DNA of 64,000 bases from Termitidicoccus mucosus (lineage in GTDB: Bacteria; Verrucomicrobiota; Verrucomicrobiia; Opitutales; Opitutaceae), in NCBI RefSeq assembly GCF_038725785.1, contig NZ_CP109796.1, positions 1,550,001-1,614,000 on the forward strand, given 5' to 3'. Shown piece after piece: positions 26,842 to 35,756 of this stretch; the stretch's first letter is position 1, and every line of letters starts with the position of its first letter. Under the pieces are notes generated by a model. That model was given only the letters and a program-made list of their open reading frames with translations, was not told the DNA's origin and did not search any database. The position numbers and the translations under genes are program-made.

Positions 26842-28821
26842 TTATTCTTTTGATCCCCGTGTGAATTGGCGCGCAGCCTGGATGCCTGGCCAGGGCGGCG
26901 GCGTCATGCCTTCGCCGAGATAAAAGCTCGGGTGCGGCGGCTGGTTGTAGGCTGTGTTTTGCCATGCGATGGCCGTGCGATACTGGCGGTCATGCATGAG
27001 CGTGAAAAGGCGGTGCGTGGTCGGAATCGTCGTGGTGTATATGCGCAACTCGCGATTGTCTTTCGTGCGCCAGACGACCTCTTCGCGCCAGTCGCCGAAA
27101 ATATCACCGCTCAGGCAGGGCGTGGCCTTGGTGCCGTTGTTGGAGGCGCACTCCGCGTCAGTGAAAAGCACGTCGGATTTTTCCGTCTCCCAGTTCCACT
27201 TGGAAATAGTCACCCCGTCGAGCAGTTCGCGGAGGAAATCGCCGTCCCACCAAAGAAGGAAGTTCTTTTGTCGCGGCGTTTTTTCCGAGATGACATTGCC
27301 TTTGCAATCGTAGAGCGCGCCGCGCGAGGCCCACATTTCGTAACCGGGCGTGCGCGGATCGATGTCGGCGGCGACGCCGCGCCCGACATCGCCCCATTCT
27401 TCACCAGCGCGCCCGAAGATGAGCTTGCCCGTGCGCGCGTCGCGAAACTCGATGGCCGCGTCGCGGTATTGCTTCGGACTTTCATGCACCATCCATACCT
27501 GCATGTCCTTGCCGGATGGGTCCATGACGGTGAGATGCTGCGCGTCACCGTGGCCGAGGCCGGTCGAATAGAGCCCCTTGCCGTCATGGTCGATGGCCGC
27601 GGCGCCGTAGATGATTTCGTCGCAGCCATCGTGATCGACATCGCCGACGAGCACATTGTGCGCCCCCTGTCCGCGATAGTCCCTGTTGCCGGGCGTGCCG
27701 TCGTCGCTGTCAAAGACCCAGCGCCGCGTGAGCTTGCCGTCGCGCCAGTCCCAGGCGGCGATCACTGCCCGCGTGTAGTAACCGCGGCACATGACGAGAC
27801 TCGGGCGCCGGCCATCGAGATAGGCGACGCAGGCCAGGAAGCGGTCGACGCGGTTGCCGCGCGGGTCGCCCCAGCCGGAGCCGTCCCCGCCGCGCGGCGG
27901 CACGTAATCGACGGTGGCCATCGTCGCACCGGTGCGTCCGTTGAAAACAGTCAGGTATTCCGGGCCGCTGAGAATGCGGCCGCGCTCATTGCGATAATCG
28001 GCCTTGGCGTCGCCGATGATCCTGCCCGTGCCATCCACGGTGCCGTCCGCGGTTTTGCAGGCGACCTCGGCGATGCCGTCGCCATCGAGATCGTAAACCT
28101 GGAATTGTGTATAGTGCGCGCCGGCGCGGATGTTTTTGCCGAGGTCGATGCGCCATAAGAACGTGCCGTCCAGTTTGTAAGCATCGAGATAGACATTGCC
28201 CGTGTATCCATCGTGCGCGTTGTCGTGCGAATTGGTCGGATCCCACTTCACGACGATTTCGTATTCGCCGTCCCCGTCGAGGTCGCCGACGGAGCAATCG
28301 CTGGCGTTATAAGCGTAGGCGGCGCCATCGGGTGTCGTGCCTCCCTCTGGAATGCGCAGTGGAACGGAAATATATTGGCGCACCGGCGCGTTGGCCGGAA
28401 GCGTGTTGGGCGCAGTCGCCGCTTTCACATCATCGCGCGGCAGCTCTTTGCCTGCCTCTCGCGAAACCGCGCGGACCGTGTAGGTGTTGCCCCTTGAAAA
28501 ATCCGCCGCGTGGTCGGTGAAATTCGTGCCTTGGGCAAGCGGCGTTTTATTCAACTTCACCGGCGCCCCGCCATCCGTCGAGCGATAGATATCAAAAGCG
28601 GCATCAGCCGTCTCCGTGCCGAGAAGCCGCCAGCTCACAAACGCGGACGACTCCGACGCGCGCACGGCCACGACGCCGCGATCGAGATTCTCCATGAGCG
28701 AGGGCGGCGGCCCTTCGGTGGCGGCGCCAGATGCAACAGGAAGGGCAGGCGCGCCAAGGGAGCAGCCGGCGAGAACAAAGACTGCAAGCGACCGCAGAGG
28801 TTTTATATTGATGGACATCAT
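26842..28821 (-). CDS. Rhamnogalacturonan lyase, polysaccharide lyase family 11
   Basis: It cleaves the rhamnose-galacturonate backbone of rhamnogalacturonan-I by beta-elimination. The start at 28821 (MMSINIKPLRSLAVFVLAG, then Cys) gives a leader with a possible lipobox LAGC, so the enzyme may be lipid-anchored. A fibronectin-like N-terminal domain (MENLDRGVVAVRASESSAFV) precedes the eight-bladed propeller typical of PL11 (YesW/YesX). The propeller has repeated calcium-binding Asp motifs such as GDLDGDGEYEIVVKWDP, VYDLDGDGIAEVACKTADGT, GDVDHDGCDEIIYGA and GDIFGDWREEVVW. Its ATG overlaps the stop of the LacI gene (ATGA), so the pair is translationally coupled. The protein has no visible damage. 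Confidence 0.93.
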   Translation of the reverse strand: MMSINIKPLRSLAVFVLAGCSLGAPALPVASGAATEGPPPSLMENLDRGVVAVRASESSAFVSWRLLGTETADAAFDIYRSTDGGAPVKLNKTPLAQGTNFTDHAADFSRGNTYTVRAVSREAGKELPRDDVKAATAPNTLPANAPVRQYISVPLRIPEGGTTPDGAAYAYNASDCSVGDLDGDGEYEIVVKWDPTNSHDNAHDGYTGNVYLDAYKLDGTFLWRIDLGKNIRAGAHYTQFQVYDLDGDGIAEVACKTADGTVDGTGRIIGDAKADYRNERGRILSGPEYLTVFNGRTGATMATVDYVPPRGGDGSGWGDPRGNRVDRFLACVAYLDGRRPSLVMCRGYYTRAVIAAWDWRDGKLTRRWVFDSDDGTPGNRDYRGQGAHNVLVGDVDHDGCDEIIYGAAAIDHDGKGLYSTGLGHGDAQHLTVMDPSGKDMQVWMVHESPKQYRDAAIEFRDARTGKLIFGRAGEEWGDVGRGVAADIDPRTPGYEMWASRGALYDCKGNVISEKTPRQKNFLLWWDGDFLRELLDGVTISKWNWETEKSDVLFTDAECASNNGTKATPCLSGDIFGDWREEVVWRTKDNRELRIYTTTIPTTHRLFTLMHDRQYRTAIAWQNTAYNQPPHPSFYLGEGMTPPPWPGIQAARQFTRGSKE

Positions 28822-29909
28822 AAGGAAATGGTGGCCGTCGCGGTGGGCGCGGATGCGCCGTCCGCCGGCATTGGGCGCAGGGTCAGACCATCCACCCATA
28901 GCGCGGGAATGGTCGTCGTCGAAGGATGCTCAGGCAGCCCGTATTCGTTGCGGTAGATTTGCCCGATCACCAGTTCGATGCCGCGCGCGCCGACCAGATA
29001 CGGCTGCTGGTCAAGCCCCGAGCAGGCGATATCGGGATTTTTTGTGATGTTCAGGCAGCAGAAACCATGCGTGCCCGGGATTTTCGCGCCCCACGCGCGC
29101 ATCCAGTCCATCGCGACGGGATTGTGACAAATCACGACATCGGGATCATATTCTCCAAACCATTTAAAAAAAACACTGCGCTCCATTTCGGGCATGACCA
29201 GCGGGGGAACTTTCAGGTGCTTGTCTGGGCCGGCCTGGCTGAGCCACCAGGCGTCTTCCCAGCGGCAGTGCAGCCGGGCTTCCTCGCTTTGCTGCAATAT
29301 GAGGCCGGGACGACGGTAACCGAGCGCGCAGAGGCGTCTGATCGCCAGACGCATCGCATTGTAATGATCTGGGCAGATGTTGTGGAACGCCGGCTGCCCG
29401 GTTTCGCAGTCGGCGTAAACTGCCGCGTGACGCGACCAATCATGCCCGGCCATGATCGAGCGATCCCTGACGGGCAGGAGCAGCAGACCATGGATGTCGC
29501 ATTTCCGAAGGGCCGCGTCGATAGGCTGACCGCAGATCCTGTGACCGCGCGCATGGAAAATCTCGGCCTTGAAACCAAGCTCGACCGCGCGCTCGCTGGC
29601 GCCCTCGGCGAGTTCTCGATGGTAGCAAGCGGAGCCGGGCGGACGTCCTTTGACGCCGTCAAGGTCAACGATGGCCACCACGCCCTGGAATTCGCTCCCA
29701 CGCTGCCGGCGCATCCGGGACATGACCGCGCCCACCAGCGGATTGCGCCGGTAGCCCAGGGCCTTTGCCGCGGCCTGCACGCGTTTGCGCGTTTCGAGCT
29801 TGATGTTGGGATTATTGCGAAGCCCCTCGGCCACGGTGCTGTGCGAAAGCCCGAGGACACGGGCGATGTCACGAGTCGATGGCGGTTTTGAGGATGCGCG
29901 GGTTTGCAA
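28818..29909 (-). CDS. LacI-family transcriptional regulator
   Basis: It is a DNA-binding sensor of a sugar ligand. The 363 residues comprise an N-terminal helix-turn-helix (TRDIARVLGLSHSTVAEGLR, residues 12-31) and hinge (RVQAAAKALGYRRNPL), then a periplasmic-binding-protein-like domain. The start is odd. The frame opens at TTG 29909 after an immediate TGA, while a better-looking ATG 22 bases upstream is out of frame, so a one-base shift near the start is possible. Its stop overlaps the PL11 start, making PL11 the most likely target. A palindrome at 29960-29983 just upstream could be its own operator. The C-terminal ~20 residues are Ala/Thr-rich and look unstructured. Confidence 0.9.
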   Translation of the reverse strand: MQTRASSKPPSTRDIARVLGLSHSTVAEGLRNNPNIKLETRKRVQAAAKALGYRRNPLVGAVMSRMRRQRGSEFQGVVAIVDLDGVKGRPPGSACYHRELAEGASERAVELGFKAEIFHARGHRICGQPIDAALRKCDIHGLLLLPVRDRSIMAGHDWSRHAAVYADCETGQPAFHNICPDHYNAMRLAIRRLCALGYRRPGLILQQSEEARLHCRWEDAWWLSQAGPDKHLKVPPLVMPEMERSVFFKWFGEYDPDVVICHNPVAMDWMRAWGAKIPGTHGFCCLNITKNPDIACSGLDQQPYLVGARGIELVIGQIYRNEYGLPEHPSTTTIPALWVDGLTLRPMPADGASAPTATATISL

Positions 29910-29959
29910 GGGGCGAGGATTCTGTTGTCATGATATTATCAAAACCGCACCGCCGTCGC

Positions 29960-29983
29960 GCATCTCCAATATTAGGTATTTTT
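29960..29983. promoter_or_regulatory. Candidate operator upstream of lacI-type gene
   Basis: GCATCTCCAATATTAGGTAT followed by TTTT contains an imperfect dyad (ATCTCCAAT/ATTAGGTAT) centred on AATATT, about 55 bases upstream of the regulator start. A close relative, GCATCTCTAATAGTAGAGAT followed by TTTT, occurs at 62109-62131. LacI-family proteins bind such dyads and often regulate themselves. Confidence 0.35.
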
Positions 29984-30181
29984 CTCCGGCGAAGCACGGC
30001 GAAGGCCGATGAAGCGGACTCAACTCATATGACAGTGACATTTTTCCCGGGGGCTGCCTTGGCCTGGATGGCGTCGGGCGAAAGAGGGAAAGGCGCGGCC
30101 ATGAGGGAAGCGGCAATCAACACAAAACGCGTTGCAAGGTATTTTGACCGATCATGGTTTCGATAACGTGATTTGCGCCCG

Positions 30182-31927
30182 TCAGTTGCGACCGGGGGCA
30201 AGCGCCCCGGCGATGGTTTGGTTTCTCGGGTAGCGTTTCGCGGCTTCACGCAGGAAAGCGATCATGTTGGCATCGGGGCGGGTGTCACTTTTGAGGATGA
30301 CTTCGGCGAGCGTGCCGCAGAGATCCTCGGTGGTGAGTCCGCCGGCGAGCGCGCCGCTGAGCGTGTCGATCAGCGCGGACGTTTCCTCGGCGGCCAGTTT
30401 TGCGCCGGCAGGCTTGGCGGCGAGCGCATCATTGAGTTGGAGGCGCGCGGCGGCGATGTAGGTTTGGGGCGGAGGCGCGGGCAATCCCAGCAGCGCCTTC
30501 AGGATTTTGCGGGCGCGCGCCTCGGAGCCGATTTGCTGTTCCAATGTGGCGAGCAGGGCCAGCATGGCGGGCGCGCGCTCGCCGCGCCAGTAGGCGGTGC
30601 GCAGTTCTTCAAGCGCCTTGCCCGGGTTTGCCTGCGAAACATGCATCTCGGCCTTTATGCGCGCGACATCCGACTGCGTGGCTTCGCGGTACACGGGCGC
30701 CGGCATCGGCGGAATGTCGCCCTTGAAGTCCGTGCTCTTGTAGAAGGCGAGGTCGCGCGCATAGGCGGCGAGGTAGGTTTCCATGGTGCGCATACTCTTG
30801 CCGAATGCCTCCTTGAACATGGCGTCGGTCGGTTCCCCGCCGCTTGCGAGATGATTCACGAATTGCATGAAGCGGGCGGAGTATTTGCCGTTGTCGCCAA
30901 AAAGTCCGTAGTGGACAAACAGGGACGCGAGCCGCGCCTCTTCCTCCGTAAACGCGCCCTCCTTTTTGAGAAGCCCGGAGAGTTTCGGCATCCCGCGTCC
31001 GGCGAGGTCTTCCTTGACCCGGGCGAACTGGATCAGCTTGCGGGAGACTTGCGTGCTGCCGAGAAGGCTGCCGAGGCCGCGGACAAACCACCCGGGCAGT
31101 TTTTGCGACTGCGAGTTGAGCGCGAACAGGTTCAATTCGTAGCTCAGCGTGGCGGCAAAACGTTCCTCGCTGGGGCGTCCCAACCCGGCACGCGGCTCGC
31201 CGGCGCGGACGAGCGCGGCGAGCGGGCCGCCGTTCATCGCCAGCTCGACATAGCCGTCCGGCAGCGGGCGCGCGACGGTTTCGTCGCGCTCATATCGCTG
31301 GGCTTGGCGGCTGCTGGATTGCATCAGTTCTTCCTCCGGGGTGATGTCTTCGCTCATTACCATGGTGTCGGTGTTAATGTCATCCATCCGGCTCAGGCCG
31401 TATTCGGCGGCGAACCGCTGCGCGCCCGTGGCGGCAAAGTCGCTGGAGCTGCTGAAACTGCCCGGCGAGGGCTCGATGTTGGTCGCCACGATGGGATCGC
31501 CCTCCCATGTGTCGCTTGATTTCACAAACTGGCGGGGCGCCGAGTGCTGCTGGTTGATATCGACGACGACGTAAACGGGCGTGCGCGGCAGGGCCTGCGT
31601 GAGCATGGGCCAGAGGTAGGTGGCGGCGAACTGGCGCAACTGCAACTCCTCGACGAGCGTCCTGGTCTGGCTGGAGTTGAGGTTGGAAAGCATTTCGTAG
31701 CCGGGCGCGATGATCTGGCGGTCGCCGCGCGTGAGGACGAGCGCCGGCACCTTGGCATAATGCCACTGTTCAGGGTTCGGCAGGATGCGGTCGTCCTTCA
31801 CAACATAGGGTTCCATCTCGACGACGGGGCCTATGGGCACCGTGTCGTTCGCTGGAGGGAGCACCTGCGTGGACGCAGTTCCCAAAAGCAGGGGAATGCA
31901 GAGCAGACAGGACGGGATTGTTTTCAT
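30182..31927 (-). CDS. Secreted protein of unknown function, possibly peptidase-like
   Basis: The protein is 581 residues from the ATG at 31927, which starts a signal peptide (MKTIPSCLLCIPLLLGTAST). The frame is open 21 codons further, but that part is not leader-like. The N-terminal half has KVPALVLTRGDRQIIAPGYE and VVVDINQQHSAPRQF. The middle (SYELNLFALNSQSQKLPGWF, then FVHYGLFGDNGKYSARFMQF) resembles the gluzincin-like region of DUF1570-type proteins, but a HExxH motif is not present. The C-terminal third is a helical tetratrico-like region (KALEELRTAYWRGERAPAML). It follows a lipoprotein gene after 64 bases on the same strand, so both are likely exported partners in one operon. No activity can be claimed. 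Confidence 0.75.
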   Translation of the reverse strand: MKTIPSCLLCIPLLLGTASTQVLPPANDTVPIGPVVEMEPYVVKDDRILPNPEQWHYAKVPALVLTRGDRQIIAPGYEMLSNLNSSQTRTLVEELQLRQFAATYLWPMLTQALPRTPVYVVVDINQQHSAPRQFVKSSDTWEGDPIVATNIEPSPGSFSSSSDFAATGAQRFAAEYGLSRMDDINTDTMVMSEDITPEEELMQSSSRQAQRYERDETVARPLPDGYVELAMNGGPLAALVRAGEPRAGLGRPSEERFAATLSYELNLFALNSQSQKLPGWFVRGLGSLLGSTQVSRKLIQFARVKEDLAGRGMPKLSGLLKKEGAFTEEEARLASLFVHYGLFGDNGKYSARFMQFVNHLASGGEPTDAMFKEAFGKSMRTMETYLAAYARDLAFYKSTDFKGDIPPMPAPVYREATQSDVARIKAEMHVSQANPGKALEELRTAYWRGERAPAMLALLATLEQQIGSEARARKILKALLGLPAPPPQTYIAAARLQLNDALAAKPAGAKLAAEETSALIDTLSGALAGGLTTEDLCGTLAEVILKSDTRPDANMIAFLREAAKRYPRNQTIAGALAPGRN

Positions 31928-31991
31928 AATGGCCGGGCGGTTTGAATAATTCAGGCTGGATGTTTTATGCGGCACTGGATGCGGCTCCACA

Positions 31992-32558
31992 TTACTCGTT
32001 GCTTTTTACCCAACCTATAAACGCATTGTATAATGGATAATATACATTCCTGTCATTGGCGCCGGTCATGATGCCGGAAAATGATGTTATGTTCACCTCG
32101 GCTGTGAAGACTTCGTCACCCGTGTCAGCCTGGCAGGCTTTCAGCTGGATGTATCTTTTGCCGTCCGCGACGCGCTCATCCGGCCTCAGCACGAGGAAGG
32201 GTTTGTAATTGCCGGAGATTCTTTTCCAAGAGGCGGGATTTGCGAAATCGTAGGCGATTCCGGCTTTGTTTTCCTTTATCAAAAGTTTCTCCATATCGTG
32301 ACCGTCCACGACGGTGGTGAACCAGCCGAAGGCGATCGTCTGGTCCCTGAAGAATGTGCCGCCCAGCGTGAGGATCAGGTCGCGGTATTTCGCCATGTCG
32401 ATTTTTTCGCTTTTGACGACGGTGGCGACGACGGCGGAGTTTGTCGGAATGTATCCGGTCCCCGGATCAACCTGTTTGTGTTTTCCCGCGGTCGCACAGC
32501 CGGCGACCAAGAGCGCAGCAAGCACGAGCGGAAAGAGGGCGGGATGTTGTTTTTGCAT
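31992..32558 (-). CDS. Lipoprotein of unknown function
   Basis: The gene encodes 188 residues. The signal peptide PALFPLVLAALLVAG is followed by Cys-Ala-Thr, a lipobox. The mature protein has a compact mixed alpha/beta look (YIPTNSAVVATVVKSEKIDM, then RISGNYKPFLVLRPDERVAD and YIQLKACQADTGDEVFTAEV). It is probably one small periplasmic domain. I do not recognise the family. It lies between the autotransporter gene, from which it is separated by a 13-bp hairpin, and the secreted 581-residue protein gene, all on the minus strand. Confidence 0.75.
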   Translation of the reverse strand: MQKQHPALFPLVLAALLVAGCATAGKHKQVDPGTGYIPTNSAVVATVVKSEKIDMAKYRDLILTLGGTFFRDQTIAFGWFTTVVDGHDMEKLLIKENKAGIAYDFANPASWKRISGNYKPFLVLRPDERVADGKRYIQLKACQADTGDEVFTAEVNITSFSGIMTGANDRNVYYPLYNAFIGWVKSNE

Positions 32559-32573
32559 GGAGAGTATTTTGAC

Positions 32574-32617
32574 TCACCTCGACGCGCACCGATACAAATC
32601 GAGTCGCGTCGAGGTGA
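32574..32617. repeat. 13-bp hairpin between autotransporter and lipoprotein genes
   Basis: TCACCTCGACGCG and CGCGTCGAGGTGA form a perfect stem with an 18-nt loop. There is no T-run on the minus-strand side, so it is more likely to be an mRNA processing or stability element, or a partial terminator, than a full stop. Confidence 0.65.
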
Positions 32618-32636
32618 ACGGAAGCAATTTTCGGGA

Positions 32637-35351
32637 CTAGAACGTGTAATTCACGGCGGCGCGGAGGCCGACGCTTTCGTTGGCGGCGCCGCGGTATTCG
32701 GACTGGTAGCGCAGGCTCACGCGCACGTCGCGCGCGGGGTTCCAGTCCACGCCGAAGTCCAGGCGCCAGCCGTTGGCGTTGGTGGCGGGGGCCTCGACAC
32801 GGCGGCGCGGATCGGGGAGGACGTCGCTGAAGAGGTCGTAGTCAAGGGTGCGCCGGTCGGACTTGAACTCGTGCAGCCACGAGTAGTGGAAATACGGGCG
32901 CAGCAGGCCGTGCTTCAACGGGAAGCTGCGCGCGATGCGGACGCCCGCCTTGCCCAGTTGCGAGGTCGCGCTTTGCTTATACACATAAAGACTGGCGTTG
33001 CCGCCGTCGCGCTCCTGGAAGGCGTCGGCCTCCCAGTCGAGCCATTGCAGGCCGACGACGGGCGTGATTTCGAACCACGCGGGGCGAAAGGTGTAGGCCG
33101 CCGAGGCGGCGGCGCCGAGGCGCGTGCCGCTGGTGTCCGCCCCGGCCCAGGTGCCGAGGCCGGTCATGGCCACGGTGCGGGAGGATTTGTAGTCGTCGGC
33201 GCCGTAGAAGGCGACGGCGTTGAACTGGAGGTTTTCGTTGAGGAGGTAGCGCGCGTTAAGGCCGAAGGTGAGGCTGTCCACGTCGCAGGAGCCGCCGGCG
33301 GTGTCGAGGTCGAACTCGGTTTCCTCATAGCCAATGAAGCCGCCGGCCACGAGGTTTTCGCGGATGGCGTAATCGGCGCCGACGACGGTGCCGATGATGC
33401 CGTAGTTGGAATACGCGGCGAGGTCGTCCTTGCCGCGGGAGGCCTCCTGGCGGTAGCCGTCGAGGAACGCCTGGACGGTGCCTTTTTTGCGCTTGAAGGA
33501 GGCGTCCTGATAGAGGCGGTCCTCCAGGCTTTGCACGAGCGAGTTGGTGCGAACGACGGCCGAGGGGAACCAGGGCTGGTAGGCGCCGGGGGTGAGCTGG
33601 TCGAGCAGCTCGGTGTATTGGATGATCGAGGGCTGGTAGTTGAGCGACTCGAAGAGGGGGATGTAGGCGGCGCGGGCTTGCGGGTCGGGGTTCGCGGCGG
33701 TGGCGGGGTTGACGAGCTTGTTGTAAACCTCGTCCACTTTTTGGGCGACGGCGAGGCGGTTGCCGCGCAGGAGCGGCTCGCCGGTGCGCGCGTCCTTGAC
33801 TTCGGCAAAGGGGGTTTGCTCGACGGTGACGACGAGGACGCGCTGTTTGAGCAGGTCCTGCGCGTAGGTGTGGCTGTATTCGTAGGTGTCCTGCCATTCC
33901 CAGGAGGTTTTGAGCGAGAGGCTGGCGGGGAGGGTGACGTTCTGGCGGGTGACGTCGCCGTTTTCGTCAACATCCCTGAAGTCGCCGACGAAGAAGGGAT
34001 TGGTGCCGCTCGCGACGGTGTCGATGTTGACGGTCATCATTTCGTAGCTGACGGGCTGCGGGACGAGGCGGGGGAAGGTGTCGGCCATGTTGATGACGAG
34101 GTTGGCGAAGCGGGCGTTGGGGGTGGCGACGAGGTCAACGGTGGCGGGGCTGCGGATTTGCATGGTGCCGGAGAGGTTGACGAGGAGGCGGTCGTGCACG
34201 GTCTCGGTGACGAGGTCGAGGGAGAGGCTGCCGTTGAGCTCGAGCGAAGTGGCGTTGATGGTGAGCGGGGTGTCGGGGGAGTTGCCGATGGTGGATTCGC
34301 GATAGCCGACGGTGAGCATGCCGCCCTCGGCCACCTGGATCGCGCCGTTGATGATGCCGCTGCCGCCGATGGTGGCGCCGCTGTTCCGGGTGGAAATGCC
34401 GCCGTTGTGGACGCCTTCGACGAGATACTGGACGCCGGCGTTGATGCGGAAGCGGGCGCGCCCGTCGCCCTCGAAGTTGACCTGGCCGGTCATGCGGGTG
34501 ATGTCGCCATACACGTCGCAGATCGCGTTGGCCGCGGTCTGGTCGGACTGGTCGTGGTAGAAGAGGCCGCCCATGATGCTCACCTGGCCGGTGGTCAGCT
34601 TGCCGTTGAGGTTCACATAGCGTCCGCCGACATAGATGGAGGTGTTGGGGCCGGTTTCGAGGAGGCCGCCGATGTAGATTTGGGCCTGGCGGTTCGGCGT
34701 ATAGGTGACGACGCCGGGGGCGCCGTTGACAATGCCTTCGTAAACGAAGGGGATGTCGCCGGCCTTGGACAGGTCCATGCGGGCGTTGTCCGTCATGGTG
34801 AAGATGCCCGAGGCGAGACCGTTTTCAGCGATGCGGAGGCCGGCATAGGAGCCGTCGAAGGTGAGAAGGGTGTTTTTGCCGAGTTTGTAATACGCGGCGA
34901 GGCGGGTCGAGGCATCGCCGGTGGATTCGGGATAGGTGATGTCGAGGGAGCGGCCCACCTCCGGGGTGCTGCCGATGAAGCCGTCGAAGGTGAGGCCCCG
35001 TCCGACGGGGTTGATGATGAGCATGCCGTCGTCGTTGCCGGAAAACTCGATGGTGTAGCTTTTGTTGGCGCCGGTCTGGATGCTGTAGAGCTGGATGGTT
35101 TTGTCGCCCGCGCCGCCGTGGTGGGCGACGATGTTTTTGTTGGTGATGGCGCTATCGCCGGGCAGGCGGACGGCGACGGTGGGACCGTCGGGGACGACGC
35201 CGGTGCTCCAGTTGCCGGGATTGAAGAAGTTGTTGTCCACCGCGCCCGTCCAGTCGGTGAAATGGTCGGGCACGGGGGTGAGCTGGGCGCGAATGGCTGC
35301 CGCCGACAAAAGGACGAGGGCGAGAGGGAGGGATTTGGCGAGGAGTTTCAT
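32637..35351 (-). CDS. Type V autotransporter protein
   Basis: The gene encodes 904 residues. The signal peptide LAKSLPLALVLLSAAAIRAQ is followed by the autotransporter-associated start TDWTGAVDNNFFNPGNWSTG. A beta-helix passenger (Gly/Asn/Thr-rich, with repeated IYIGGLLETGPNTSIYVGGR-type strands) runs to about residue 600. The autotransporter barrel starts near 625 (QAFLDGYRQEASRGKDDLAA) and ends with alternating strands and a terminal Phe (RAAVNYTF), as needed for BAM insertion. No protease or adhesin domain is recognisable in the passenger. Its leader AATAAAAAACCAT just upstream resembles the spacers of the hairpin array that separates it from the TonB-receptor gene, so expression of the two may be uncoupled there. 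Confidence 0.9.
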   Translation of the reverse strand: MKLLAKSLPLALVLLSAAAIRAQLTPVPDHFTDWTGAVDNNFFNPGNWSTGVVPDGPTVAVRLPGDSAITNKNIVAHHGGAGDKTIQLYSIQTGANKSYTIEFSGNDDGMLIINPVGRGLTFDGFIGSTPEVGRSLDITYPESTGDASTRLAAYYKLGKNTLLTFDGSYAGLRIAENGLASGIFTMTDNARMDLSKAGDIPFVYEGIVNGAPGVVTYTPNRQAQIYIGGLLETGPNTSIYVGGRYVNLNGKLTTGQVSIMGGLFYHDQSDQTAANAICDVYGDITRMTGQVNFEGDGRARFRINAGVQYLVEGVHNGGISTRNSGATIGGSGIINGAIQVAEGGMLTVGYRESTIGNSPDTPLTINATSLELNGSLSLDLVTETVHDRLLVNLSGTMQIRSPATVDLVATPNARFANLVINMADTFPRLVPQPVSYEMMTVNIDTVASGTNPFFVGDFRDVDENGDVTRQNVTLPASLSLKTSWEWQDTYEYSHTYAQDLLKQRVLVVTVEQTPFAEVKDARTGEPLLRGNRLAVAQKVDEVYNKLVNPATAANPDPQARAAYIPLFESLNYQPSIIQYTELLDQLTPGAYQPWFPSAVVRTNSLVQSLEDRLYQDASFKRKKGTVQAFLDGYRQEASRGKDDLAAYSNYGIIGTVVGADYAIRENLVAGGFIGYEETEFDLDTAGGSCDVDSLTFGLNARYLLNENLQFNAVAFYGADDYKSSRTVAMTGLGTWAGADTSGTRLGAAASAAYTFRPAWFEITPVVGLQWLDWEADAFQERDGGNASLYVYKQSATSQLGKAGVRIARSFPLKHGLLRPYFHYSWLHEFKSDRRTLDYDLFSDVLPDPRRRVEAPATNANGWRLDFGVDWNPARDVRVSLRYQSEYRGAANESVGLRAAVNYTF

Positions 35352-35360
35352 GTTATGGAA

Positions 35361-35750
35361 AAGGATGGTTTTTTATTGAACAGAAGGAAACGAAGGGAGC
35401 GAAGAATACATTTTTTTATTATGGTTTTCTTGGCGTCATTTGTTTCCTTCTGTTCAAAATAATGGTTGGTTTTTATTGCCCACGGAACACACAGAATACA
35501 CGGAAAGAATTTTATATTTATTATTTCCGTGTGTTCCGCGGGCTATTCTATTGGTTCTCTATTTTTAGACAGAATGAACAGAATTTAATAAAATGGACGG
35601 AATGGAGGTTTCATTTTGTTCATTCTGTCTAAAAAGATGGTTGGTTTTTATTGAACAGAAGGAAACGAATGGAACGAAGAATACTTTTTATTAAATGGTT
35701 TTCTTGGTTATCTTTGTTTTCTTCTGTCAAAAATAATGGCTGGTTTTGGT
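35361..35750. repeat. Array of four hairpins separated by near-identical spacers
   Basis: Four different palindromes sit in a row. Hairpin 1 has stem TTGAACAGAAGGAAAC (35376-35391/35442-35457). Hairpin 2 has stem GCCCACGGAACACAC (35478-35492/35529-35543, one mismatch). Hairpin 3 has stem TTTTTAGACAGAATGAACA (35562-35580/35617-35635, perfect 19 bp). Hairpin 4 (35651-35730) is a degraded relative of hairpin 1. Between and around them is the spacer ATGGTTGGTTTTTATTG or close variants (near 35364, 35462, 35547, 35637 and 35736). Confidence 0.85.
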
Positions 35751-35756
35751 TCGTGG

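Noticed and set aside
26800-26900. Repeated CCTGGCCAGG between convergent oxidoreductase and PL11 genes as terminator
   Set aside because: Stem too short and no T-run; only a short palindromic word occurring twice.
32298-35462. 1,054-codon open frame on the plus strand
   Set aside because: Antisense shadow of the autotransporter and lipoprotein genes; no signal peptide or domain.
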